From assembly GCF_026184235.1 (NCBI RefSeq), contig NZ_CP110806.1:2790001-2854000 (forward strand): 64,000 bases of DNA, read 5' to 3'. The position numbers and the translations under genes were made by a program. The stretch comes from Cellulomonas sp. S1-8 (lineage in GTDB: Bacteria > Actinomycetota > Actinomycetes > Actinomycetales > Cellulomonadaceae). This document shows, piece after piece, positions 35,652-45,584 of this stretch. Under the pieces are notes generated by a model. That model had not been told where the DNA came from. It did not search any database and saw nothing but the letters and a program-made list of their open reading frames with translations. Every line of letters starts with the position of its first letter. Position 1 is the stretch's first letter.

Positions 35652-36490
35652 AGCTCCTCCGCCATCCGCGGCTCGAAGCGGTGGAAGACCCGCCACCCGA
35701 TGAACAGGACGACGACGGCCGACGCCACGCACCAGATCATGTCCGTCTGGGACGGCCACGTCTCCTCGTACAGCACGGAGCGGAACGCCTGCGTGAAGTG
35801 GAGCATGGGGTTGAGCTCCCAGAAGGACACCAGGGGGAAGGAGAGGTCGTACTGCGCGAGCCGGGCGTTGAGGTCCTTCTCGGCCTCCGCCACCAGCCTC
35901 AGGGGGTAGATGATCGGCGTGGCGTACAGCCAGATCTGCATCAGGATGGCCACGAAGTGCTCGGTGTCGCGGAAGTAGACGTTCGCGACCGACAGCATCA
36001 GCGCGAACCCCAGCGCCATCGCGGTGAGCAGCACCATGAGGACCACGACCATCGGCAGCCAGGGGAACACCATCTGGCCGAACAGGGTCAGGGCGACGAC
36101 CAGCACCCCCAGCTCGATCGCCGTGGTCACGTTGAGGGCGAACACGCTCGAGGCGACGAGCACCTCCCGCGGGAAGAAGACCTTCTTCACCAGGTTGGCG
36201 TTCGCCACGATCGAGTTCAGGCCCGTCATCAGCGCCGAGGAGAAGAACGTCCACGGGATCAGGGCGCACATGAGCCACAGCGCGAAGACGTGCAGGCCCG
36301 TGCGGCTCGGTTCGATCGGGACCCGCATGAAGACGCCGAAGACGACCGTGTAGACGGCCATGGTGGCGATGGGGTTGATCAGGGACCACAGGTTGCCGAG
36401 GGCGGTGCGCTTGTAGCGCCCTTTGACCTCGCGCATCGTGAGGTTCACCAGGAGCTCGCGCGTGCGGCGCGTACGCGTGGCGTCCCTCAC
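35648..36490 (-). CDS. Polysaccharide ABC exporter permease (Wzm/TagG-like, ABC-2)
   Basis: A 280-residue ABC-2 membrane protein with six hydrophobic segments. LTMREVKGRYKRTALGNLWSLINP is the diagnostic N-terminal amphipathic block, and VANVYFRDTEHFV and LYATPIIYPL are conserved later. GTG at 36490 is chosen because AGGTGA stands seven bases upstream; a GTG at 36511 would add seven residues without a ribosome site. It forms the channel half of the exporter with the overlapping ATPase gene. A TAGGAT -10 box at 36571-36566 probably drives this three-gene operon. Confidence 0.93.
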   Translation of the reverse strand: MRDATRTRRTRELLVNLTMREVKGRYKRTALGNLWSLINPIATMAVYTVVFGVFMRVPIEPSRTGLHVFALWLMCALIPWTFFSSALMTGLNSIVANANLVKKVFFPREVLVASSVFALNVTTAIELGVLVVALTLFGQMVFPWLPMVVVLMVLLTAMALGFALMLSVANVYFRDTEHFVAILMQIWLYATPIIYPLRLVAEAEKDLNARLAQYDLSFPLVSFWELNPMLHFTQAFRSVLYEETWPSQTDMIWCVASAVVVLFIGWRVFHRFEPRMAEEL

Positions 36491-36565
36491 GCCGTGGTCA
36501 CCTGCGCGCACATGCCGACGGGCCCGGGACGTGGCCCCGGGGTCAGGGGACGATGCATGGGCCCG

Positions 36566-36571
36566 ATCCTA
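36566..36571 (-). promoter_or_regulatory. -10 box TAGGAT upstream of the export operon
   Basis: On the minus strand TAGGAT lies about 75 bases before the permease start, in a 116-base gap. No clear -35 box was seen. Confidence 0.4.
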
Positions 36572-36606
36572 GGCGACGTGGCGACGCCTGACGCTCACCC
36601 CGTGCC

Positions 36607-37521
36607 TCAGGACGGCCGTCGCAGCCGCCCGTACAGGCGGCGCGGAGCGCGCAGCGCCCGCATCGCGCGCGTCGCGTACAGCGCCTCGACCTCGGTCTCG
36701 GCGTGCTCGGCGCGCCGCTGCGCCTCCGCGACGGACCGGTGCTCGGCCTTCAGCAGGTCACGGGTCCTGTCCGCCTCGGCGCGGGCGGAGTCCCGCTCGA
36801 GCACCAGTGCGTCGACCTGCGACCGGAGCCGGGCGACGGCGCCGTCACGGTCGTCGAGGACGGCCCGCAGGACGAACTGGTAGACGTCCGCGTCCGGCTG
36901 GCGGCGCACCCACTCCAGGGCGCCGTCCGGCAGTGCGGTCGTGTCGACGGGGATCTCGGTCGCCAGGGCGTCGGCGTGGGTCGGCCACAGGTCGATGACC
37001 GCGAGCCCGGCGTCGCTGAGGAGACGCAGCAGCGTGACGCGTGTGAAGAACGTCACGTGCGTCCGGTCCAGCAGGCCGCGGTCCTGGTACTCCCAGCCGC
37101 CCTGGAGCAGGGACAGCCGGATCGACCCGTGCGCGACGTTCGGCACGGAGACGACGACGCTGCCGCCGGGACGCAGCAGGCCGACGCTGCTGCGCAGCAG
37201 GCGCAACGGGTCGCGCAGGTGCTCCAGCACGTCGCCGAACACGATCACGTCGAAGCTGGCCGGGCCGAACGTCTCGAGCAGGTCGGCCTGCTCCAGGTCG
37301 ACGACGTGCACCGCGTCGAGGACGTGCGCCGCCTTCTCGACGGCTGCCTGGTCGATGTCGACGCCGACGACCTCGCAGCCGCGGCGCTTGAGCACCTCCC
37401 CCAGGTACCCCGTGGCGCAGCCGACGTCGAGGACGCGCTTGCCGGGACCCACGAGACGGACGAGGTATGCATGGGAGTTGTCCTCGAGTGCCTCGTCGAC
37501 GACGGTGTCATACGTGGGCAT
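36607..37521 (-). CDS. SAM-dependent methyltransferase with C-terminal coiled coil
   Basis: A 304-residue protein. The class I methyltransferase motif I is VLDVGCATGYLG near residue 30, with VVGVDID, VIVFGDVLEHL and RPGGSVVVSVPN further on. Residues about 230-290 are a charged helical stretch likely to be a coiled coil, ending in the basic RALRAPRRLYGRLRR. ATG at 37521 follows GAGGAAGG. It stands alone, divergent from a GT4 gene. By analogy with WbdD-type chain terminators, methylation plus coiled coil could cap the glycan and set its length; that is inference, and no kinase domain is present. Confidence 0.88.
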   Translation of the reverse strand: MPTYDTVVDEALEDNSHAYLVRLVGPGKRVLDVGCATGYLGEVLKRRGCEVVGVDIDQAAVEKAAHVLDAVHVVDLEQADLLETFGPASFDVIVFGDVLEHLRDPLRLLRSSVGLLRPGGSVVVSVPNVAHGSIRLSLLQGGWEYQDRGLLDRTHVTFFTRVTLLRLLSDAGLAVIDLWPTHADALATEIPVDTTALPDGALEWVRRQPDADVYQFVLRAVLDDRDGAVARLRSQVDALVLERDSARAEADRTRDLLKAEHRSVAEAQRRAEHAETEVEALYATRAMRALRAPRRLYGRLRRPS

Positions 37522-37599
37522 GGTGGCCTTCCTCGGTAGGAGCAGTCGATGGTACCGAAGCGGGGAGTCCCTGGATGTCACCCGTGAGAGCATCACCGC

Positions 37600-38700
37600 G
37601 TGCGCATCACGCTCGACGGGACCCCCTTGCTCGGCCGACGCACCGGGATCGGGACCTACGTGGCGCGCGTGCTCGACGCGCTCCCGGCCGCAGCGCGACG
37701 CGCCGACGTCGACGTGAGCCTCGAGGTCATGACCTGGAGCCTGCGCGGCGGCCGCGTCCGCACCCTGCCCGACGGCGTGCGCCAGGTCGGCCCCCCCGTG
37801 CCGGCGCGCGTGCTGCGCGAGGCCTGGGCGCGCTGGGACGTCCCGCCGGTCGAGGCGCTCGTGGGGGGCACGTCGCTCGTCCACGGCACGAACTTCGTCT
37901 CGCCCCCGACGCGGCGGGCGCGCGAGGTGGTCACGGTGCACGACCTCGCGTACGTGCACCTGCCCCAGACCGTCAGCCCGGACGCCGCGCGGTACCGCAC
38001 GCTCGTGCCGCGCGCGCTGGGTCGCGGCGCGCAGGTGGTCGTGCCGTCCGCCGCCACCGCCGCCGCGGTGCGTGACCACTACGCGCTCGAGCAGGACCGC
38101 GTCAGCGTGACCCCGCTCGGCGTCGACCCCGGCTGGGCCGACGCGCGACCGCCGGGGGCCGCGTGGCGCGAGCGGCGCACGATCCCGGAGCGGTACGTGC
38201 TGTTCGTCGGCACCCTCGAGCCGCGCAAGAACCTCCCCCGGCTCCTGCAGGCGCACCGCGCGCTGCGACGGGACGTCCCGGACGCGCCGACGCTCGTGCT
38301 CGCCGGCCAGGCCGGGGCCGGCGCGTCGCTCGGGGACACGACGGACGTCGTCCGCACGGGGTGGCTCGAGGACGACGAGCTGCGCGCGCTGGTGGCGGGG
38401 GCGCAGGCCGTCCTGCTCCCGTCGCTCGACGAGGGGTTCGGGCTGCCGGTGCTCGAGGCTTTCGCCGCGGGCAGGCCCGTGCTCGCGGGCGACGTGCCGG
38501 CGCTGCGCGAGGTCGGCGGGGGGCACGCGACGTACGCCGACCCGCGGGACGTCGAGGCCCTGGCCGCCGGGCTCGAGCGGGTCCTGACCTCGCCCGACGA
38601 CGCACCGGCGCAGGACGCGCGCCGGGCATGGGCCGCGCGGTTCACCTGGGACGCGACCGCCGACGCGACCCTGGCCGTCTACCGCCGGGCGCTGTCGTGA
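37600..38700 (+). CDS. GT4 family glycosyltransferase
   Basis: A 366-residue GT4 enzyme with LLGRRTGIGTYVARVL at the N-terminus, FVGTLEPRKNLPRLL in the middle and LDEGFGLPVLEAFAAG as the donor-site motif. It is close in layout to the transferases at 16074 and 17427. The GTG start lies six bases after GAGCAT (37588-37593), a possible -10 box that keeps only the key A and final T, so the mRNA may be leaderless. It overlaps the GT2 gene downstream (GTGA). Sugar and acceptor unknown. Confidence 0.9.
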   Translation: MRITLDGTPLLGRRTGIGTYVARVLDALPAAARRADVDVSLEVMTWSLRGGRVRTLPDGVRQVGPPVPARVLREAWARWDVPPVEALVGGTSLVHGTNFVSPPTRRAREVVTVHDLAYVHLPQTVSPDAARYRTLVPRALGRGAQVVVPSAATAAAVRDHYALEQDRVSVTPLGVDPGWADARPPGAAWRERRTIPERYVLFVGTLEPRKNLPRLLQAHRALRRDVPDAPTLVLAGQAGAGASLGDTTDVVRTGWLEDDELRALVAGAQAVLLPSLDEGFGLPVLEAFAAGRPVLAGDVPALREVGGGHATYADPRDVEALAAGLERVLTSPDDAPAQDARRAWAARFTWDATADATLAVYRRALS

Positions 38701-39773
38701 GCGCACCGGCACCCGAGCCCGACGTCACCGTCGTCACGGTGACCTACGACGCGGCAGGTCTGGTGCGGACCTGCCTGGACAGCCTGGCGGCGCAGCGGCT
38801 CGACGGGGTGCGCATGGCGGTCGTCGTCGTCGACAACGCCTCGTCCGACGGCACCGCCGAGGTCGTCGCCGACGAGTACCCCGAGGTGCGGCTCGTCCGG
38901 TCCGCGCGCAACCTCGGGTTCGCGGGGGGCAACAACCTCGCGCTGCGACAGGTCCGGTCCCCCTACGTCGTCCTGGTCAACAACGACGCCGTGATCGCCC
39001 CCGACGCGGTGTGGGCGCTGGTCCGGGCGATGGACGCGGCCCCCGACGACGTCGCGGCGATGGCGGCGACCGTGCTGCTCGCGGCCCGGTTCCGCGCCGC
39101 CGGCCCGGACGAGCAGGACGCGCCGGGCGCGGTGCAGGGGCCCGACGGTCGCTGGGTGCCCGACCCGGCCGGCGACGTGCGGCTGGTGAACTCGACCGGC
39201 AACGAGGTGCGCACCGACGGGTTCGGCCAGGACCGGGGGTGGCTCGCCGACGCCGCGCGGCACCGACCCGCGCGGGACGTGTTCGGCTTCTCCGGCGCCG
39301 CGGCGGTGCTGCGGACGTCCGCGCTGCGGGACGTCGGGCTCTTCGACGAGTCGTTCTTCATGTACTACGAGGACACGGACCTGTCGTGGCGCCTGCGCCT
39401 CGCCGGCTACCGGGTCGAGCACTGTGCTGACGCCGTCGTCGAGCACGTGCACGCCGCGTCGTCCGGGGAGGGCAGCGAGCTCTTCCGCTTCCACGACGCG
39501 CGCAACCGGTTGGCGATGCTGACCAAGGACGCGTCCGCCGGGCTCGCGCTGACGGCGGTCGTGCGGTTCGCCGCGACGACCGCGTCGCTCGCGATCCGCC
39601 GCCGCCGCTGGGACCTCGCCCGCACGCGCTCGCGTGCGCTGGGGTCGTACGTGCGCATGCTGCCCGGCCTGGTCCGCGAGCGGCACCGGATCGGGCGCGC
39701 CGCGCGGCTGCCCCGCGCCCGCGTCGAGGAGCTGTTCGTCGCCGCCGGCGAGGGGTACGCGTACCGGTCCTGA
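38697..39773 (+). CDS. GT2 family glycosyltransferase (rhamnosyltransferase-like)
   Basis: A 358-residue GT-A enzyme. TVVTVTYDAAGLV opens the nucleotide-binding domain, VVVDNASSDGT follows, the metal-binding DXD-like site is LVNNDA, and FGFSGAAAVLRTSALRDVGLFDESFFMYYEDTDLSWRL is the well-known block of rhamnosyl/WbbL-type transferases. The C-terminal third is basic and helical and may touch the membrane. Its GTG overlaps the upstream GT4 stop. Rhamnose is a fair guess given rfbBCD in the locus, but the donor is not proven by sequence. Confidence 0.9.
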   Translation: MSAPAPEPDVTVVTVTYDAAGLVRTCLDSLAAQRLDGVRMAVVVVDNASSDGTAEVVADEYPEVRLVRSARNLGFAGGNNLALRQVRSPYVVLVNNDAVIAPDAVWALVRAMDAAPDDVAAMAATVLLAARFRAAGPDEQDAPGAVQGPDGRWVPDPAGDVRLVNSTGNEVRTDGFGQDRGWLADAARHRPARDVFGFSGAAAVLRTSALRDVGLFDESFFMYYEDTDLSWRLRLAGYRVEHCADAVVEHVHAASSGEGSELFRFHDARNRLAMLTKDASAGLALTAVVRFAATTASLAIRRRRWDLARTRSRALGSYVRMLPGLVRERHRIGRAARLPRARVEELFVAAGEGYAYRS

Positions 39774-39827
39774 CGCGGCGCTCCGCGGCGGCGGCGCACG
39801 ACCTCGCCCGGCCACGACCGTGCGCGG

Positions 39828-40877
<1,050 letters not shown>

Positions 40878-40950
40878 CCAGGCCGGCCATCTCCACAGAT
40901 CCTCCACCACGCCCCTGCCCCACTCCCCCGCATCGCGCATCGCGCTCTCC

Positions 40951-40956
40951 TACGAT
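40951..40956 (+). promoter_or_regulatory. -10 box TACGAT, leaderless start
   Basis: TACGAT lies six bases before the GTG of the LCP gene at 40963, with no ribosome site between. Confidence 0.55.
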
Positions 40957-40962
40957 CGAGCC

Positions 40963-42207
40963 GTGACCACCCGCCACGCCGCACCGCGGCGCCTCCGTGC
41001 GCCGCGGCACGCCCGCAACCAGCACTCCCACGGCGTGCTGCGCGGCGTCGCCCTCGCGGTGACGAGCGTCCTGGTGTTCGGTGCGGCCGGCGGTGCGGCG
41101 TTCGCGGCACGTCTCACCAACAACGTCGACGGGCTCGACCTCGGCGGACTGGTGGACGCGGCGCCCACGCCGACGGATGCTCCGGACCCCGCGGACGCGA
41201 ACGCCGGACGGGCCGTCAACGTGCTCGTCCTGGGCTCCGACCAGCGCGACGGCGTGAACGCCGACATCGGGGGCGAGGACAAGGGGATGCGCTCCGACAC
41301 CACGATCGTCGTGCACGTGTCGGCAGACCGCACCCGCGTCGAGATGGTGTCGATCCCGCGCGACTCGCTGGTCGACATCCCGTCGTGCACCATGACGAAC
41401 GGCGGCACGACGCGTGAGCAGCGCAACGTCATGTTCAACACCGCGTTCGCGATCGGGTGGGACAACGGCGAGGACCTCGCGTCGGCTGCCGCCTGCGCGG
41501 CGAACGCGGTGCAGGCCAACACGGGGATCGCGATCAACAACGTCGTCGTGGTCGACTTCGCCGGCTTCCAGAACATGATCAACGCGATCGGCGGGGTGCC
41601 GATGTGCGTCGCCGAGGACGTCTACGACGAGTACACGGGCCTGGACCTGACGGCGGGTCAGCACGTGCTCGACGGCGCGACGGCGCTGCAGTACGCGCGC
41701 GCCCGGCACGGCACCACGTTCGACGGCTCGGACACCATGCGGGCCGGGCGTCAGCAGCGGCTCGTCGCCAACGTCGCCAACGAGGTGCTCTCGAAGAACC
41801 TGCTCACCGACGCCGGGCAGCTGATGCAGTTCCTCAGCGCCGCCACGCAGTCGGTGACGACCGACCTCGGGCTCGTCGACCTCACCGGCCTCGCCTTCAG
41901 CCTGCGCGGCGTCGACCGTGCGAACATCACCTTCATGACCGTGCCGTGGGCGCCCGCACGCAGCGACCCGAACCGCGTGGAGTGGACCTCCGAGGCGGAC
42001 GCGCTGTGGGCCAACATCGCGAGCGACATCCCGATGCTCGGTGTGCCGGAGGAGCCGGCCGCACCCCCCGCGCCTCCTGCAGGCACCGACCCGGCCGTCC
42101 CGGAGGCCCCCGTCGAGCCACCGGTGCCGACGGAGCCGACCCCGACGGAGACCAAGACGCCCGGCGTCGACCCGTTCACGGCGGCCGACGCCTCGACGAG
42201 CTGCTGA
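40963..42207 (+). CDS. LytR-CpsA-Psr (LCP) family wall-polymer ligase
   Basis: A 414-residue protein with one N-terminal membrane anchor (residues about 28-50) and an external LCP domain at about 85-340. Family marks are VNVLVLGSDQRDG, RSDTTIVVHV, VSIPRDSLVDIP, NTAFAIGWDNG, VVDFAGFQNMINAIGGV and LDGATALQYARARHG, carrying the Arg and Asp residues that bind the polyprenyl pyrophosphate. The last 70 residues are Pro/Thr/Glu rich. LCP enzymes move a finished polymer from its lipid carrier to peptidoglycan, so this is a likely last step for the glycan made here. The GTG is placed by the adjacent -10 box. Confidence 0.93.
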   Translation: MTTRHAAPRRLRAPRHARNQHSHGVLRGVALAVTSVLVFGAAGGAAFAARLTNNVDGLDLGGLVDAAPTPTDAPDPADANAGRAVNVLVLGSDQRDGVNADIGGEDKGMRSDTTIVVHVSADRTRVEMVSIPRDSLVDIPSCTMTNGGTTREQRNVMFNTAFAIGWDNGEDLASAAACAANAVQANTGIAINNVVVVDFAGFQNMINAIGGVPMCVAEDVYDEYTGLDLTAGQHVLDGATALQYARARHGTTFDGSDTMRAGRQQRLVANVANEVLSKNLLTDAGQLMQFLSAATQSVTTDLGLVDLTGLAFSLRGVDRANITFMTVPWAPARSDPNRVEWTSEADALWANIASDIPMLGVPEEPAAPPAPPAGTDPAVPEAPVEPPVPTEPTPTETKTPGVDPFTAADASTSC

Positions 42208-42215
42208 GCGCGCCC

Positions 42216-43831
42216 GTGCCTGCCCGCCGGGACGACGTACCCACGCCTCCGAGCTTCAGCCCCGACGGCGACCGCGCACGACCCGGCGCCGACGGCGCCC
42301 GTGTCGTCGGCGGGCCGGGTCCCCGCCCGCCCGCACCGGCGCGTGTCGTCCGGCGCGAGCCACCCGCGGCCGGCGGGGCGCCCCGCCCGGCGAGCGAGCC
42401 GCGTCCCGCTCCGGCCCGGTCGACCGGGGTCCCCGCCCGACGGGCTCCCGGCCGGCAGCGCCCCGCCCGACCTCCGCCGCCGCCGCGCCGGCAGGCTCCC
42501 GCACGCCGGCACCCCACCCGCCCGCGGCTCGCACGTCGGCCTCGCGCCCGCCGGCACCCCACCCGCCCGCGGCTCGCACGTCGGCCTCGCGCCCGCCGGC
42601 CACCCGCCCACCGGCCACCCGTCCGCCGGCCACCCGTCCGCCGGCCACCGGGTCAGAGCCGGGCACGGGAGCACCGGCCTCGATCGCCCCCGCCGGCCGG
42701 CCGCGTCCCGCGGACCCGGCCGCCTCCGCGCCGCGCTCGACGGCACCCCGGCAGGCAGGCCCGCGTCCCGCGGGCGTCCGCGCCGCCGCGGGCGTCCGCA
42801 CCGCCGCGGGCGCTCCCACCGTGCCGCGGAGCGGGGAGCCCGACACCGGCACCCCCGGCGCCGGCACCCCCGGCGGGTGGCGCCCCCGGCGGGCGCGCAT
42901 CGCGGGGATCGTCGCCGTCCTCGTCCTCGTCGCGCTCGTGGCGTGGCCCGTCGGGCTGCTGATCTGGGCGAACGGGCTGCTGCAGCACACCCCGGCCCTG
43001 TCCGGCGCGGCCGGGACGGACGGCACCACCTACCTGCTGGCAGGATCCGACGCCCGCGGCGAGGAGGGCGGGATCGCCGAGGACGGCACCGAGGGCCACC
43101 GCACGGACACGATCCTGCTGCTGCACGTCCCCGCGAGCGGGCCGACCGCGCTCGTCTCGCTGCCGCGCGACACGTACGTGGACGTGCCCGGCCACGGGGG
43201 GTCGAAGCTCAACTCGGCGTTCGCCTGGGGCGGTGCACCGTTGCTGGTGCAGACCGTGGAGGGCCTGACCGGGCTCACCGTGGACCACTACGCCGAGATC
43301 GGCATGGGCGGCGTCGCCCACCTCGTCGACGCCGTCGGCGGGGTCAACCTCTGCTACGACGGCGACGTGGACGACCCGGACTCCGGCATGGTGTGGACCG
43401 CCGGGTGCCACGACGTCGACGGCACGGCGGCTCTCGCGTTCGCGCGCATGCGCAAGGCGGACCTGCTGGGTGACGTGGGGCGGGCGCAGCGGCAGCGGCA
43501 GCTCATCGGCGCCGTCATGGGGAAGGTCAGCCCGCGCTCGCTCGTGCTGAACCCCGGGGCCCAGGTCGCCCTCGTGGGGGCCGGTACGGGTGCGCTGACG
43601 TTCGACGAGGACGCGGGGGTGCTCGACGTCGCCCGCCTCGCGATGGCGTTCCGCGACGCCAACGGCGAGGGCGGGATCACGGGCACGCCGCCGATCGCGA
43701 GCATGGACCACCGGCCGGGCGACATCGGCTCCACGGTGCTGCTCGACCCGGACCTGGCGCCGGGCTTCTTCACGTCGATCCGGGACGGCTCCCTGCCGCC
43801 GGGACCGGTGGGTGGGGTCCCGGGGGCGTAG
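42216..43831 (+). CDS. Second LCP-family protein; N-terminal part lies in another frame (apparent frameshift)
   Basis: The LCP domain is read in one frame to the TAG at 43829-43831, with a membrane helix at RRARIAGIVAVLVLVALVAW and then YLLAGSDARGEEGG, TDTILLLHVP, VSLPRDTYVDVP, NSAFAWGG and ALAFARMRKADLLGD. Upstream, that frame has no good start until GTG 42821, which has no ribosome site and gives 336 residues. The frame starting at GTG 42216, just after the first LCP gene, reads VPARRDDVPTPPSFSPDG, a typical cytoplasmic LCP N-terminus. Joining the two needs a single-base shift at about 42400-42490. Either the assembly misses one base in a GC-rich run, or the gene is shifted. A Pro/Ala-rich repeat region follows. 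The LCP role is as for the gene upstream. Confidence 0.75.
42504..42655 (+). repeat. In-frame tandem repeats in the Pro/Ala-rich linker
   Basis: Two exact 45-base units (42504-42548, 42549-42593) are followed by four 15-base units (42596-42655) starting CCGGCCACC. Both periods are multiples of three, so copy changes keep the frame. The protein reads as PPA/PAARTSAS and PPATR repeats. Confidence 0.85.
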
Positions 43832-44981
43832 CCTCCGCCGCGTCCAGCACCCGGGGTCCCGCGTTGACGCGGTCCAGCAGCCGGTCGCGCGCACGCGTGA
43901 GCGCGCGCTCGGTGCGGCGGCGCAGCGCCGGTGCGTACGGCGCCTCGACGGCCCGGTGGACGCACCACGCCAGCGCGAACGACGCGGCGACGGCGGCGAG
44001 CACCGCGACCGCTGCCGGGACGTGGTCGACGACCAGCGAGATCACCCACAGGCCCCAGTACTGGTGGACGAGGTACACGGGGTACGTCAGGGCGGCCGCC
44101 GCGACGACCCACGGCCGGTCGAGCGCCGGCAGCGGCACGAACGCGGCGAGCGCCACCAGCACGACGCACGACGCGAGCGCGATCCCGAGGCCGACGTGCG
44201 ACGGGCTCACCCCGGTCACGCGCTCGAGCCCCGACACCGTGGGGGGCACGCGGATCGCGACCGCGAGCGCGGTGTTCACGGCGACGACCAGCCAGGGCAG
44301 CACCGCGTGCCCCTCGCGGCGCAGCACGTACAGCGCCATGCCGGCGGCGAACAGCGGGGCGTAGTCGCTGACGAGGAGGTGCGCGAGGTCGTCGGCGCCC
44401 GCGCGCTCGACGAGCAGCGCGAGGACGGGCCACACCAGCGCCACCGCCAGGACGCGGCGGCGGGTGACGCCGACGAGGACGAGCACACCGACGAGCAGGT
44501 AGAACCGCAGCTCGGTCCACAGCGTCCAGTACACGCCGTCGACGTGCTCGACGCCGACGAGCGACTGCAGCATCGTGAGGTTCACGGCCACCTGCCCGAC
44601 CGTGACCTCCTTGCCCTCGGGCCACACCACGAGCAGCAGGAAGCCGGTGAGGAGCACCGCCACCCAGTACGACGGGTACAGGCGGCCGATGCGGGACGCG
44701 ACGACGGCGGCCGTGGTGCGTCCCCAGGCCGTCATGAGGATGACGAAGCCGGAGATGACGAAGAAGAGCTCGGGACCGAGCGACCCGTAGGAGGCCCAGG
44801 CGGCGACGGCGGGCGCGATCAGCGCGTCCTGGTCCTGGCCCCACGCCGACGAGCGCCGCGCCGTGAAGTGGTAGACGAGCACGCCCACCGCGGCGGCCAG
44901 GCGCAGCGCGTCGATCGCGACGAGACGCGACGCCGGGCCGGCGACGACGGTCGGGTCGGGCGCCGGGGGCTCGGGGGGCAC
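43770..44981 (-). CDS. Acyltransferase-3 (OafA/YrhL-like) membrane protein
   Basis: A 403-residue membrane protein with about ten hydrophobic segments. The N-terminal IDALRLAAAVGVLVYHF carries the Arg and His of the family, followed by FFVISGFVIL and RIGRLYPSYWVAV. Such enzymes O-acetylate sugars on exported glycans. GTG at 44981 lies six bases after a TACGGT -10 box. The 3' end overlaps the convergent LCP gene by 62 bases, coding on both strands, so the last 20 residues (Pro/Gly rich) may be dispensable. Placement beside the LCP genes suggests that the surface polymer is acylated after export. Confidence 0.9.
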   Translation of the reverse strand: MPPEPPAPDPTVVAGPASRLVAIDALRLAAAVGVLVYHFTARRSSAWGQDQDALIAPAVAAWASYGSLGPELFFVISGFVILMTAWGRTTAAVVASRIGRLYPSYWVAVLLTGFLLLVVWPEGKEVTVGQVAVNLTMLQSLVGVEHVDGVYWTLWTELRFYLLVGVLVLVGVTRRRVLAVALVWPVLALLVERAGADDLAHLLVSDYAPLFAAGMALYVLRREGHAVLPWLVVAVNTALAVAIRVPPTVSGLERVTGVSPSHVGLGIALASCVVLVALAAFVPLPALDRPWVVAAAALTYPVYLVHQYWGLWVISLVVDHVPAAVAVLAAVAASFALAWCVHRAVEAPYAPALRRRTERALTRARDRLLDRVNAGPRVLDAAEATPPGPHPPVPAAGSRPGST

Positions 44982-44987
44982 CCGCCG

Positions 44988-44993
44988 ACCGTA
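44988..44993 (-). promoter_or_regulatory. -10 box TACGGT, leaderless start
   Basis: On the minus strand TACGGT ends six bases before the GTG of the acyltransferase-3 gene at 44981. Confidence 0.55.
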
Positions 44994-45035
44994 GGTCGCG
45001 CCGCGGTGCGCCGCAGGTCGAGCGACCGGCGGTCG

Positions 45036-45584
45036 TCAGGCGGTGAACCCCGTGGGCGGGGCGCTCGCCCGGGCGCGCAGGCGCTCGCCCTTGGCGTCCG
45101 CCTGCTCCCGCAGCCCGTCCTGGAACGCGAGCATCGCGCTCCGCAGCCGTGCGGCCTGCGCGCCCTCGCCGGACGCGAGGATGCGCACCGCGAGCAGCCC
45201 GGCGTTGCGCGCACCGCCGACGGACACGGTCGCCACGGGCACGCCCGCGGGCATCTGCACGATCGACAGCAGGGAGTCCATGCCGTCGAGGTGCGCGAGC
45301 GGCACGGGCACGCCCACGACGGGCAGCGGCGTGACGGCGGCGAGCATGCCCGGCAGGTGGGCCGCTCCCCCGGCACCGGCGACGATCACGCGCAGTCCTC
45401 GGTCGGCGGCCGCGCGACCGTACGCGACCATCTTGTCGGGCTGCCGGTGCGCGGAGACGACGTCGACCTCGACGGGCACCCCGAACTCCGCGAGCGCGTC
45501 GGCCGCGGCCTGCATGACGGGCCAGTCGGAGTCCGACCCCATGACGATGCCGACGACGGGGCCGCCGGTCGGGGAGCTGCTCAT
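45036..45584 (-). CDS. purE: N5-carboxyaminoimidazole ribonucleotide mutase
   Basis: PurE moves the carboxyl group of N5-CAIR to give CAIR in purine synthesis. The 182-residue class I enzyme has [14 protein letters not shown] at its start, [13 protein letters not shown] with the catalytic His, [12 protein letters not shown] and [13 protein letters not shown] at 45584 overlaps the purK stop (ATGA), the standard purK-purE order. Length is normal, with a short C-terminal extension. Housekeeping gene; it marks the end of the glycan locus. Confidence 0.95.
   Translation of the reverse strand: MSSSPTGGPVVGIVMGSDSDWPVMQAAADALAEFGVPVEVDVVSAHRQPDKMVAYGRAAADRGLRVIVAGAGGAAHLPGMLAAVTPLPVVGVPVPLAHLDGMDSLLSIVQMPAGVPVATVSVGGARNAGLLAVRILASGEGAQAARLRSAMLAFQDGLREQADAKGERLRARASAPPTGFTA

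Noticed and set aside
42216..42821. A programmed -1 frameshift signal in the second LCP gene
   Set aside because: No slippery heptamer with a following structure could be pinned down in the interval; a missing base is the simpler explanation.
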